NCBI GenBank assembly: GCA_030431355.1
Contig: JAUIJG010000078.1
Location: 1 to 15,356, forward strand
Origin: a bacterium
GTDB lineage: Bacteria; Cyanobacteriota; Vampirovibrionia; Obscuribacterales; Obscuribacteraceae
Length of the DNA stretch: 15,356 bases
Direction of reading: 5' to 3'
In this document: piece after piece, positions 7,869 through 14,443 of the stretch
Layout: the number at the start of each line of letters is the position of its first letter
How positions within the stretch are numbered: position 1 is the stretch's first letter
Program-made: the position numbers and the translations under genes
The notes under the pieces: model-generated
Database searches by the model: none
Told to the model about the DNA's origin: nothing
What the model saw: the letters and a program-made list of their open reading frames with translations, nothing else

Positions 7869-9020
7869 TTAAACCCTCGCTATCTGGGTGTTGTCTATAA
7901 GGTTGAAAAATTGCTCGAAAAGATAGTTCGAATCGTGGGGTCCAGGACTGGCCTCCGGGTGGTACTGAACTCCGAATATAGGTAAGGAATTGTGCTTGAA
8001 TCCCTCGATACTTTTATCGTTTAAGTTGATATGGGTAATTTCGAGGTCTTTAGGAAAGCCGTTTTCATCCACGGCAAACCCATGGTTCTGGGAAGTGACT
8101 TCAACTCTGGAAGTGTCCAAGTTCTTCACAGGTTGGTTTCCTCCCCGGTGGCCGAATTTGAGCTTGTATGTGCTAGCTCCCAGGGCCAGTGAGAGTAGCT
8201 GATGTCCGAGGCAGATGCCGAATATTGGTGTGTTTGAACTGATAAGTTGCTTTAACTCTTCAATGATGGCGGTGCAAGCGGCCGGATCTCCGGGACCGTT
8301 GGAAAGGAAAATGCCATCAGGTTTAGTAGCTAATATGGTTTCAGCTTTTGTGTCTGCGGGATAGACTGTAAGCTTCAACCCCGAAGCGGCAAGCAATTCG
8401 AGAATATTTCGCTTGATTCCGAAGTCCATAACCGCCACCGCATATTTGCCTTCACCGGTGGTGTAGGGCTTGGGGCAAGTTACCTCTCCGGTTAGATTTA
8501 GACCTTCCATTTTGGGGCTCTCTAGAGCTAACTGGCAGGCCTGCTCCATGCTTTGATCCAGATTTTCACCCAGCTCCGTGGTGATGGCGCAGCGCATGGC
8601 CCCCTTGCTTCTGATGTGCTTTGTTATGGCTCTCGTATCCACATCGGATATGCCGAGAATGCCATGTTCTTTGAGAAAACCGTCAAGGCTCTCCTGGGCC
8701 CTCCAGGAGCTGTATTGCCTACTCAGGTGGCGCACGACCACGCCCCGAGCATATATTTTTCTCGACTCCATGTCATTGTCATTGGTGCCGTAATTGCCAA
8801 TTTCAGGCGAGGTAAACGTAATAATTTGACCGGCATAACTGGGGTCGGTGAGAATTTCCTGGTAGCCGTACATGCTGGTGTTGAAGACCAGTTCACCCAG
8901 TGCCGTGCCCTCGGCACCAAAGCTACGCCCTTTAAAGGTCCTACCGTCTTCTAGAGCTAGAATGCAGGTCTTACCTCTCTCTTGTAGTTTAGATTCAGTG
9001 TTTGCTGTCTTGTTTTCCAT
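7869..9020 (-). CDS. carA: Carbamoyl-phosphate synthase small (glutaminase) subunit
   Basis: CarA hydrolyses glutamine and feeds ammonia to CarB for carbamoyl phosphate, the precursor of pyrimidines and arginine. At 383 residues it is full length. The N-terminal CarA domain is clear ([17 protein letters not shown] 22-38, [11 protein letters not shown] 52-62, SDVDTRAIT 125-133). The class I glutaminase domain carries NGPGDP (241-246), GICLGHQ with nucleophile Cys270, FGHRGGNQP (289-297), QNHGFAVD (311-318) and YHPEASPGP with His354/Glu356. The ATG at 9018-9020 has no strong Shine-Dalgarno. carB is not adjacent; the downstream partner is the HAD phosphatase. Transcription is divergent from nuoN across a 440-nt gap. 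Confidence 0.97.
   Translation of the reverse strand: MENKTANTESKLQERGKTCILALEDGRTFKGRSFGAEGTALGELVFNTSMYGYQEILTDPSYAGQIITFTSPEIGNYGTNDNDMESRKIYARGVVVRHLSRQYSSWRAQESLDGFLKEHGILGISDVDTRAITKHIRSKGAMRCAITTELGENLDQSMEQACQLALESPKMEGLNLTGEVTCPKPYTTGEGKYAVAVMDFGIKRNILELLAASGLKLTVYPADTKAETILATKPDGIFLSNGPGDPAACTAIIEELKQLISSNTPIFGICLGHQLLSLALGASTYKLKFGHRGGNQPVKNLDTSRVEVTSQNHGFAVDENGFPKDLEITHINLNDKSIEGFKHNSLPIFGVQYHPEASPGPHDSNYLFEQFFNLIDNTQIARV
7874..7878 (-). promoter_or_regulatory. Ribosome binding site that fixes the TTG start of the HAD gene
   Basis: Minus-strand GAGGG, inside the last codons of carA, is followed by a 6-nt spacer and TTG. It supports the non-ATG start, which is needed to keep the DFDGT motif. 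Confidence 0.65.
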
Positions 9021-9460
9021 AATTGAAAGACCACGTATATATATCTTACCGAAAATTTAAATTTGTGTAATCATTTTTTTTGCAAGTTCTCTTGAAAAAT
9101 AGCCAGGCAAAAGAATCTTGACCTGCACAGGCTAGCACCTGGGTACAGGTTGAATAGCGATCTGATAGGCAATATTTAGCACTGTGACGAAAGTGGTAAA
9201 GGATTTGGTTAAGGATTGGACAGTTTTAAGTTCCTATAAATGCACTTGAGCAATTCACTAATCTCTGGTCCTGGGGCAGAAGTAGCCGCTTGCCAAGATT
9301 TCATGGACGGGCTTGTCAACAGGTGGATGCGCTCCAGAATGTTTATTTGTTTATAGACTGAGCTGCGATTCTTGGTCTCACCTTAGTAGAATGTGGGGGT
9401 TTGCGTCAGACGACGCTCCGCTTAGTACCTATTTAAAACCTCGCAGGTGGCCACCGGTTC
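9021..9460. other. Divergent intergenic region between carA and nuoN
   Basis: No convincing gene in 440 nt; the longest ATG frame I traced by eye is 17 codons (9303-9356). Beside the possible carA promoter it holds several short dyads. One is an AT-flanked hairpin CAAG-TTCT-CTTG (9083-9094) inside T and A runs. A second is ACCTG-GGTA-CAGGT (9137-9150), with another ACCTG at 9121 able to compete for pairing. A third is GCGTC-AGAC-GACGC (9403-9416). The last is a perfect 10-bp palindrome GGTGGCCACC (9446-9455) ending 5 nt before the nuoN ATG. TATAAA (9236-9241) and TAGAAT (9387-9392) are possible plus-strand -10 boxes, but neither has a good -35. A long structured nuoN leader or a small RNA is possible but unproven. 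Confidence 0.5.
9043..9071 (-). promoter_or_regulatory. Candidate carA promoter
   Basis: Minus strand: ATTACA (complement of 9066-9071), a 17-nt spacer, and TAAGAT (9043-9048). Each box matches 4 of 6 consensus bases and the spacing is ideal. Transcription would start near 9036, leaving a leader of only about 15 nt, too short for an attenuator or riboswitch. Confidence 0.35.
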
Positions 9461-11149
9461 ATGAACAGTTTAGATGCCTATAAGCACGGTTTAGAACTTA
9501 TCAGTCCTGAGATTCTGGTTGTTCTGGCAATTTTGTTGACGTCAATCTGGGATTTGTTTTTCCCGAAACTTAAAAGCTTTACCCCATGGTTTGGCTTGAT
9601 ATCGCTCGCTGGTGCTTTTGCGATATTTACCCAGCAATTCGGTTCTGCCAGACCTGCCTTCGGTGGCATTTTTACCGTCGATAACCTGACCGTCACCATG
9701 GGAATGATCACCGCTTTTGTCGGCATCATCGTAATCTTGATGACCACAGGCTACGAACACCATTTCAAGAAGAACCGAGGAGAGTTTTACGCGATTCTTC
9801 TCACCGCTCTGGTGGCAGTGATGTTCCTGGCTGGCTCAACAGATTTGATCATGCTCTTTGTCTCTCTGGAGACTCTCAGTATATGTTGTGTGCTGCTCTC
9901 CGGATTTCAGAAAAGAGACGCGAAAAGCGGAGAAGCGTCTCTCAAGTATCTCCTTTCCACAGCGGCGACAACCGCCACGCTTCTCTACGCCCTTTCCTTT
10001 ATTTATGGGTTGACCGGTGCCACCTCATTTGATGTTATCGCCCAGAAAATCCAGGTGCTTTCCGTGGGTGGTGGCAGTATGTTCAAGATGCTCATCATCG
10101 CCCTGATCATGAGCGCAATCGGATTCAAGCTTTCTGTAGTTCCGTTCCATATGTGGACCCCTGATGTATATGAAGGTGCCCCCACCCCGGTGACTGCATT
10201 CCTTTCCATCGGCTCGAAAGCAGGTGGCTTTGTCGTTGCCATGCGCTTCCTCCTCGATATTTTGGGAACAGCCTATCCTGATTGGATGCTTATCCTGGCC
10301 GGACTCGCCATCGTTTCGATGATAGCCGGGAACCTAATCGCTCTTGCCCAGACATCTTTCAAGCGCATGCTTGCATACTCTTCTATCGCCCATGTGGGAT
10401 ACATCCTCATCGGTCTGATCGCCTTCTCCACAGAAGGTGTGCAGTCGATGATGTTCTACATCATCGTATACGGTCTCATGAATCTTGGTGCTTTCGCTGG
10501 AGCCATACTGTTCTCAAATGAGACCGGTAGCGATCGTATAGATGATTACGCGGGACTTCTGAGGAAGAGACCTTTCGTAGCTATTATGACCTCCATCTGT
10601 CTGCTCAACCTTGCCGGATTGCCGGTACCTCCGGCAGGATTCCTGGCTAAGATCTTTATCTTCAAAGCCGGAGTCGGCATCGAAGCCATGGACAGCGCGG
10701 CAATATCTAATCTGCCCAGCGCGATGATGCACCACCATGCTTTATCATCAGGTATTCCCATCGGTTGGATGCTTGTGTTGGTAGCGCTTATCACCTCTAT
10801 TCCGGCAATCTATTACTACACCCGGGTGGTGATTATGATGATCGTTCCTGAACCTTCGGAAAAGGTTGCCAGTTTGCCTGACCGTGCTCGCTATGTGGGA
10901 AGTCCCCAGGAAGGACCGAGGCTGGCTCTCCTTCTATGCACGTTCTTGATTCTTCTGGCTGGAACATTCATGGTCAGCCCCATAATGGAAGTTTCTAGAA
11001 ACGCTGCCATGAGCATAACTCCTGAAAGAAGAAGAGAGATAGGGCTTAAGCAACCGGTACAGCCGGCTGTACAATCAAAATCCAATGCAACCGACTCTAA
11101 GCCGGTTTCGCCGAAACCGGAAGGGAAAGCCAAAATTTCATTTCGTTGA
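9461..11149 (+). CDS. nuoN: NADH-quinone oxidoreductase subunit N (NuoN/NdhB)
   Basis: Antiporter-like proton-pumping membrane subunit of respiratory complex I. 562 residues against about 485 in E. coli NuoN. Multiple membrane helices carry the family marks: Glu137 in VSLETLSI, KYLLSTAATTATLLYALSFI (162-181), Lys223 in GFKLSVVPFHMWTPDVYEG, GSKAGGF (251-257), and GNLIALAQTSFKRMLAYSSI (290-309). Wording is closest to cyanobacterial NdhB. The extra length is a loop at about 404-434 containing MMHHH and a polar, Pro/Lys-rich C-terminal tail of about 45 residues. The usual GxP-xxx-GF motif reads GLP-VPPA-GF (386-393), one residue longer, and the following GK is AK. No other nuo gene is in the window, so it is not part of a visible complex I operon. 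AGGTGG sits 10 nt before the ATG, inside a palindrome. Confidence 0.93.
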   Translation: MNSLDAYKHGLELISPEILVVLAILLTSIWDLFFPKLKSFTPWFGLISLAGAFAIFTQQFGSARPAFGGIFTVDNLTVTMGMITAFVGIIVILMTTGYEHHFKKNRGEFYAILLTALVAVMFLAGSTDLIMLFVSLETLSICCVLLSGFQKRDAKSGEASLKYLLSTAATTATLLYALSFIYGLTGATSFDVIAQKIQVLSVGGGSMFKMLIIALIMSAIGFKLSVVPFHMWTPDVYEGAPTPVTAFLSIGSKAGGFVVAMRFLLDILGTAYPDWMLILAGLAIVSMIAGNLIALAQTSFKRMLAYSSIAHVGYILIGLIAFSTEGVQSMMFYIIVYGLMNLGAFAGAILFSNETGSDRIDDYAGLLRKRPFVAIMTSICLLNLAGLPVPPAGFLAKIFIFKAGVGIEAMDSAAISNLPSAMMHHHALSSGIPIGWMLVLVALITSIPAIYYYTRVVIMMIVPEPSEKVASLPDRARYVGSPQEGPRLALLLCTFLILLAGTFMVSPIMEVSRNAAMSITPERRREIGLKQPVQPAVQSKSNATDSKPVSPKPEGKAKISFR

Positions 11150-11161
11150 AGTCCCCGTGGG

Positions 11162-11190
11162 TTTCTTGATATTTCCAGGCAGTGTAGAAT
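11162..11190 (+). promoter_or_regulatory. Possible tRNA-Arg promoter
   Basis: TAGAAT (11185-11190; 5 of 6 consensus bases) lies 21 nt before the mature tRNA start, with TTTCTT 17 nt upstream as a weak -35. The position suits a tRNA promoter. Read-through from nuoN is the alternative. Confidence 0.3.
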
Positions 11191-11211
11191 CAAGTTTAGA
11201 CTGAAGGTAAC

Positions 11212-11288
11212 GCCCTCGTAGTTCAGTCGGATAGAACGCCTTCCTCCTAAGAAGGATGTCGGGGGTTCGAATCCTCCCGAGGGTACCA
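11212..11288 (+). tRNA. tRNA-Arg (anticodon CCT)
   Basis: A full cloverleaf can be drawn. The acceptor arm is GCCCTCG with CGAGGGT (first pair G-U), and the D arm is GTTC...GAAC with loop AGTCGGATA. The anticodon stem CCTTC/GAAGG has loop CTCCTAA, giving anticodon CCT, which reads the AGG arginine codon. The T arm is GGGGG-TTCGAAT-CCTCC. Discriminator A is at 11285 and CCA is encoded at 11286-11288. It is 62 nt after nuoN on the same strand and is followed by a long hairpin. Confidence 0.96.
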
Positions 11289-11301
11289 ATTCGATTGGAA
11301 A

Positions 11302-11339
11302 CCAGAAGGGAAAGGAGTTTAAATCCTTTCCCTTCCTGG
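11302..11339 (+). terminator. Long hairpin after tRNA-Arg, possible terminator
   Basis: Stem CCAG plus AAGGGAAAGGA (11302-11316), loop GTTTAAA, and the complement TCCTTTCCCTT then CTGG (11324-11339) with one bulged C: 15 pairs in total. It lies 14 nt after the tRNA CCA end. No run of T follows on the plus strand (CTTCTCGG), so intrinsic termination is not certain; on the minus strand only GGTTTCC follows. It lies between convergent tRNA and ssb, so it may serve both directions. Confidence 0.5.
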
Positions 11340-11371
11340 CTTCTCGGTTCGCTCTTAAATAAGCGTGGCGC

Positions 11372-11395
11372 AATTAAAACCTTAGTCTTTTAATT
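11372..11395. terminator. AT-only hairpin downstream of ssb
   Basis: AATTAAAA (11372-11379) and TTTTAATT (11388-11395) are perfect complements with an 8-nt loop. On the minus strand it comes 20 nt after the ssb stop codon. The stem is made only of A-T pairs and is weak, so a terminator role is a guess. Confidence 0.25.
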
Positions 11396-11415
11396 TTCTC
11401 CCTCGCCTCCTCACC

Positions 11416-12003
11416 TCAGGCGCAGATCTTTCCTTCTCTGGTCTTTCTTTTATTCGGACTGGATTCTTGAACTTCAGTGCCGGAAAATGTGCTTTTGATC
11501 TCCTTTTCTATTCTCTCCTCGGAGTTCGATTGAGCTGGTATTCGCTTCTTTTGACCCTCTTCTTTTTCTACTTCTACTTGTTCTTCAGCAATAGAGTTGT
11601 TGTCGAGGTCGATAACATTTCTCTTTTCCTCTAAATCCGAGGAATCTATCTGGGTTGTTTGTTTTTGAACGGTCTCTTTTTGAGCACTTTTCTGAGGGAG
11701 GGATAGTTGAGAGGCATAGACCAGTGGGGTGCAACGTTCTCTGCCGTTCTTATCTTGCCATCGATTCAGGGCCAGTCTGCCGATAACAGTGACTTGATTG
11801 CCCTTCCTCAGATACTGAATGGCGAGATCGGCCAGGCGGTCCCAGGTCTCGACTTTGTAGTATTCAGCGTATTTCTCTTTTGTTTCGCGATCATATCCAT
11901 TAACTGCAATATGAAAGCTTGCTTTTTTCCTTCCGGATTCAAATCGGAATTCTTCGGGATCTCTAACCAGGTTTCCCACCACTGATACATTGGCTAAGCT
12001 CAT
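11416..12003 (-). CDS. ssb: Single-stranded DNA-binding protein without the acidic C-terminal tip
   Basis: SSB coats single-stranded DNA in replication and repair. It has 195 residues from the start chosen here. The OB fold spans about 2-103: ANVSVVGNLVRDPE, AEYYKVETWDRLAD (Trp54 of the conserved W), RKGNQVTVIGRLALNRWQDKNG. From about 105 on, the tail is Glu/Lys/Ser/Gln-rich and probably disordered. It ends KTREGKICA, not the DDxIPF-type tip that recruits partner proteins in most bacteria. The frame is open 11 codons further upstream, but ATG 12001-12003 has a perfect AGGAGGT 6 nt before it, so the shorter form is preferred. No rpsF or rpsR flank it, unlike the standard ssb locus. It could be a second, specialised SSB. 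Confidence 0.92.
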   Translation of the reverse strand: MSLANVSVVGNLVRDPEEFRFESGRKKASFHIAVNGYDRETKEKYAEYYKVETWDRLADLAIQYLRKGNQVTVIGRLALNRWQDKNGRERCTPLVYASQLSLPQKSAQKETVQKQTTQIDSSDLEEKRNVIDLDNNSIAEEQVEVEKEEGQKKRIPAQSNSEERIEKEIKSTFSGTEVQESSPNKRKTREGKICA

Positions 12004-12009
12004 CGCTTT

Positions 12010-12016
12010 ACCTCCT
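12010..12016 (-). promoter_or_regulatory. Strong ribosome binding site that sets the ssb start
   Basis: Minus-strand AGGAGGT, full anti-16S complement, lies 6 nt before ATG 12001-12003. It indicates that the upstream in-frame ATG at 12036 is not the start and that ssb is strongly translated. Confidence 0.85.
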
Positions 12017-12076
12017 CTGGATTTTGAAATATGCATTTGTTGATTTCAATGCTCGGGTATCTTTCATGGGAGACTT

Positions 12077-12105
12077 ATGTATGGTATATGCCATACATGC
12101 GTATG
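12077..12105. promoter_or_regulatory. Inverted-repeat operator over the ssb promoter
   Basis: Perfect arms ATGTATGG (12077-12084) and CCATACAT (12091-12098) are separated by TATATG. A third half-site GTATG (12101-12105) forms a second dyad CATAC-ATGC-GTATG with the right arm. The repeat covers the predicted ssb -10 and spacer and ends next to the -35, the classic place for a repressor of ssb. The regulator is unknown. It also lies about 36 nt upstream of the kinase promoter candidate. Confidence 0.65.
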
Positions 12106-12109
12106 TCAA
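12081..12109 (-). promoter_or_regulatory. ssb promoter
   Basis: Minus strand: perfect -35 TTGACA (complement of 12104-12109), a 17-nt spacer, then -10 TACCAT (12081-12086; 4 of 6). Transcription would start near 12074, giving a leader of about 70 nt. Confidence 0.6.
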
Positions 12110-12140
12110 CCCCTCCCATCTAAATTCTGTTCACATTGTT

Positions 12141-12170
12141 TTGTCCTGGAGGCGGAGTATCTTATATAAG
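12141..12170 (+). promoter_or_regulatory. Candidate promoter of the Ser/Thr kinase gene
   Basis: TTGTCC (12141-12146; 4 of 6) followed by TATATA (12163-12168, 16-nt spacer) or TATAAG (12165-12170, 18-nt spacer). If real, transcription begins near 12176, and kinase starts upstream of that point are excluded. Confidence 0.4.
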
Positions 12171-12228
12171 TGTTAGTCTATTTAAGAAGCAAGTGGATCA
12201 AAGCTTCTTTCACGGAGTGATTTTATTC

Positions 12229-13443
12229 TTGTCTCCCTCTCATGACCAGCCTAAAGAGCCTTCGGCCAATTCCTGGTTTGACCGATACAAGTGGTGCGAG
12301 CCCATAGCCCAGGGCGGCATGGGGGTTGTCTATCTTGCTGAAGACAAGCACCATAACAACGCCCGCTGCGTGATTAAACAGCTTCGTTCCGACAGTGATT
12401 CGGAAGAAGAGTTTGAAGAAGGCCAGAGACTTTTTAAGCGGGAAGTGGAGATGCTCCGAGATCTGGATCATCCCGGAATAGTTCGATTTTTTGATCATTA
12501 TGCCAGTGAAGACGGAAAGTATTTGTTGGTGATGGAGCATATAGCCGGCAATAATCTGGAGACCATCATTCAAAACTATGGTCCTTTTTCCCAGGAGGAT
12601 GCGGTCAAGGTCGGCATTCAGATTTGCGAAGTACTTGAGTATCTGCATGAGAGAGTACCTGCCGTTATCTATCGGGACCTCAAGCCGAGCAACCTGATGC
12701 TTACCCCCGATGGACAGATTGTGTTTATCGATTTCGGTATCGCAAGAGTGTTTATGCCCAAGCAATCTGCCACCAGGGTAGTGACCGCAGGATATTCGCC
12801 GCCGGAGCAATATTTCGGCAAGCCGGAGACCCGTTCTGACCTGTACGCTTTTGGGGCGACGATGGCTCATCTTCTCACCGGAATGAGACCGAGACCACTT
12901 TTACCCAGTATTCCAAGTCAGAAAGTGGATGATATTCTGCCCAGTCTTGATAACCTTGTGAAGCAATGCACCTCCCATACACCCGCCGACAGACCTGAAT
13001 CGGCGCGTTTGATTCGCCATCGTCTTTATCGCATTTATCAGGAGATTCATCCGGATTTTGAGATACCGGAAGAGGCTCTATCCCCTGCGATCAGTAATAA
13101 AGAAGAGCAGTTTATCTCTCAGCGTATCAGGCAGTCGGGTCTCAAGGCGGCCAGCTCGGCTTCCGAGAGTTTGCCCCATGCTAAAGGCGCCGAGAGTGAG
13201 GTGTTCAGCGATGAGAATATGCCCACCGGGGTGCAGCGAGTGCTGGATGATTTGCATCAAAGACTTTCAAGTCAGAAAGTTCCGGCATACAATGAATCTG
13301 AAACTGAATATGGTGGCGAAGATGTTTCAAGTCGCAGACCGGAGAGTGCCAGGCCAGCGGGCAGGAATCTGCGTTCCACTATAGATAAGCTTCAACGGGA
13401 GCCCGGATTCTTGGAAAAACTAATGGGCTGGTTCAAGCGTTGA
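12229..13443 (+). CDS. Cytosolic Ser/Thr protein kinase (Hanks type)
   Basis: Eukaryotic-like kinase that phosphorylates Ser/Thr on partner proteins; targets unknown. 404 residues from the start used here. Kinase domain is about 17-270: glycine loop AQGGMGVVY (27-35), Lys50 of VIK, catalytic loop YRDLKPSN (148-155, Asp150), DFG (168-170), SPPEQY (190-195, in place of APE) and DLYAFG (204-209). The HRD His is Tyr, seen in many bacterial kinases. The C-terminal region (about 280-404) is polar and unrecognised, ending KLMGWFKR. No membrane segment, PASTA or sensor domain is seen, so it is probably soluble. The frame is open to a TTG at 12136, but that stretch overlaps the promoter candidate. TTG 12229 with GGAG 11 nt upstream is preferred; GTG 12193 or 12217 are alternatives. 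It ends 1 nt from the dipeptidase gene on the other strand. Confidence 0.9.
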   Translation: MSPSHDQPKEPSANSWFDRYKWCEPIAQGGMGVVYLAEDKHHNNARCVIKQLRSDSDSEEEFEEGQRLFKREVEMLRDLDHPGIVRFFDHYASEDGKYLLVMEHIAGNNLETIIQNYGPFSQEDAVKVGIQICEVLEYLHERVPAVIYRDLKPSNLMLTPDGQIVFIDFGIARVFMPKQSATRVVTAGYSPPEQYFGKPETRSDLYAFGATMAHLLTGMRPRPLLPSIPSQKVDDILPSLDNLVKQCTSHTPADRPESARLIRHRLYRIYQEIHPDFEIPEEALSPAISNKEEQFISQRIRQSGLKAASSASESLPHAKGAESEVFSDENMPTGVQRVLDDLHQRLSSQKVPAYNESETEYGGEDVSSRRPESARPAGRNLRSTIDKLQREPGFLEKLMGWFKR

Positions 13444-13444
13444 A

Positions 13445-14263
13445 TCAGACAGGTGAATCTATATATCCATAATATGCTTTGTTATTCGATTCGTGAGAGT
13501 TCATAACCCACATTTGAGTACCCAGATCATAGTGCCACCATTCCAGGGGATAGTTTGCGAATCCGGTGGAGACCATGGCCCAATATAGGAGTCTTCTATT
13601 TGCCCGGGCTTCTTCCTCGCTGCTTGTAAGAGAATCTTTCTTTTCGAAGTGGGTGGTGTAGCTTATCTCTGAGGCATCATCAAATACACTGCCGAAAAAT
13701 AGATGTTCCCCGGTCTCTTTCGCTCGCAAGGTAAGGTCGCAGGCGCCACCGGTCGTGTGGGTCGGCCAGGTTTTATAGTCTTCTCTGGAAAACTTGCTGG
13801 GGTCGGAGCAATATTGACCGGCATACTCGGTGACTGAACTTTCATCCGGATCGCTCAACACTTCCCTGGCCCTATCTAAAAAGTGATCCCAGACTTCCTT
13901 CTGCAACTCTATCGGTCGATAGCAATCCAATAGGAATAGCTCTACTCCGTATGGGGAAAGCACCTGATTTACCATGACCAGTCTTTTGGCCACACCTTTC
14001 CTTATGAAAATGTCGTCCAGCGCTTTTGAAAAAGCCTTGTAGTATGGAGGATTGAGCAAGTCTTTGCGTGCATAATAGCTGGCGCCGGATAGATTGTAAT
14101 CCCGGGCGGAAACCAGCTCTTCATTCGCCATTGCATTGTTCAAGTCGATTTCGATGTTGTGATAATCGAGGGCGGTTTTTCGCTCCAGAGGCTCAGGTAT
14201 GGCTCGGGTTCGCCAGTCCAGAACATTGGCATTCTTCGCATTCTCAGCGCTAACAGTGGACAT
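13445..14263 (-). CDS. D-alanyl-D-alanine dipeptidase, VanX/DdpX type
   Basis: Zn-dependent M15D peptidase that cleaves D-Ala-D-Ala. 272 residues against about 200 for VanX. Seen: DCYRPI with Arg116 (transition-state Arg), the zinc motif THTTGGACDLTL (His169, Asp176) and EWWHYD (Glu241 catalytic, His244 zinc ligand). All the catalytic residues I know of are present. Extra residues lie at the N-terminus and around 130-165. No signal peptide is seen, so it is probably cytosolic, as for VanX. The ATG at 14261-14263 is preferred: AGGAGG lies 10 nt upstream and a consensus -10 predicts a transcript starting about 24 nt before it. An in-frame ATG at 14284 has no ribosome site. No vanH, vanA or regulator genes flank it, so recycling or turnover of cell-wall dipeptide is likelier than vancomycin resistance. 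Confidence 0.88.
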   Translation of the reverse strand: MSTVSAENAKNANVLDWRTRAIPEPLERKTALDYHNIEIDLNNAMANEELVSARDYNLSGASYYARKDLLNPPYYKAFSKALDDIFIRKGVAKRLVMVNQVLSPYGVELFLLDCYRPIELQKEVWDHFLDRAREVLSDPDESSVTEYAGQYCSDPSKFSREDYKTWPTHTTGGACDLTLRAKETGEHLFFGSVFDDASEISYTTHFEKKDSLTSSEEEARANRRLLYWAMVSTGFANYPLEWWHYDLGTQMWVMNSHESNNKAYYGYIDSPV

Positions 14264-14293
14264 TTTGCCTTCTCCTCCTGTCATGGAGACATC

Positions 14294-14299
14294 ATTATA
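14294..14299 (-). promoter_or_regulatory. -10 box of the dipeptidase gene
   Basis: Perfect TATAAT on the minus strand. Predicted transcription start near 14287, giving a leader of about 24 nt with AGGAGG in it. The -35 region (about 14317-14322, ACAGCT) is poor, so an activator may be needed. Confidence 0.5.
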
Positions 14300-14403
14300 G
14301 CTGAGTGATATAGAAGAGCTGTGCTGGCTATATAGGCTTGAAAAGGCTTGTTAGCATGATGTAATAAGCTAGATCTTTCTAAAGATTGTTTGTCCTAATA
14401 AGC

Positions 14404-14443
14404 AGGCGGGCCGCCATAGAAAAGATGGTCTTGGGGTTATAAT
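14404..14443 (+). promoter_or_regulatory. Candidate promoter and GC dyad for the alpha/beta hydrolase
   Basis: Perfect TATAAT at 14438-14443. The -35 position (about 14415-14420, CATAGA) does not match consensus. Instead, a GC dyad GGCGG-G-CCGCC (14405-14415) lies at and just upstream of the -35, and could be an activator or repressor site. The leader to the ATG at 14516 would be about 65 nt. Confidence 0.4.

Noticed and set aside
9303..9356. 17-codon ATG frame in the carA-nuoN gap
   Set aside because: No ribosome binding site, no recognisable peptide, and a length expected by chance.
11266..11288. tRNA 3' end as a possible integration (att) site
   Set aside because: I saw no second copy of this sequence, no integrase and no element genes in the window. 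The tipless SSB alone is not enough.
10891..11373. 160-codon open frame on the minus strand across the tRNA and the end of nuoN
   Set aside because: It is antisense to tRNA-Arg. The GGFEPPTS-like peptide is a known artefact of translating the reverse of a tRNA T arm.
12136..12228. Kinase N-terminal extension from TTG 12136
   Set aside because: It overlaps the candidate promoter, GGAGG at 12148 lies downstream of that TTG, and the peptide does not resemble a kinase N-terminus. Kept only as an alternative start.
12223..12870. 215-codon open frame on the minus strand
   Set aside because: It lies wholly inside the kinase domain coding sequence on the other strand, shows no family motifs, and the kinase reading is certain.
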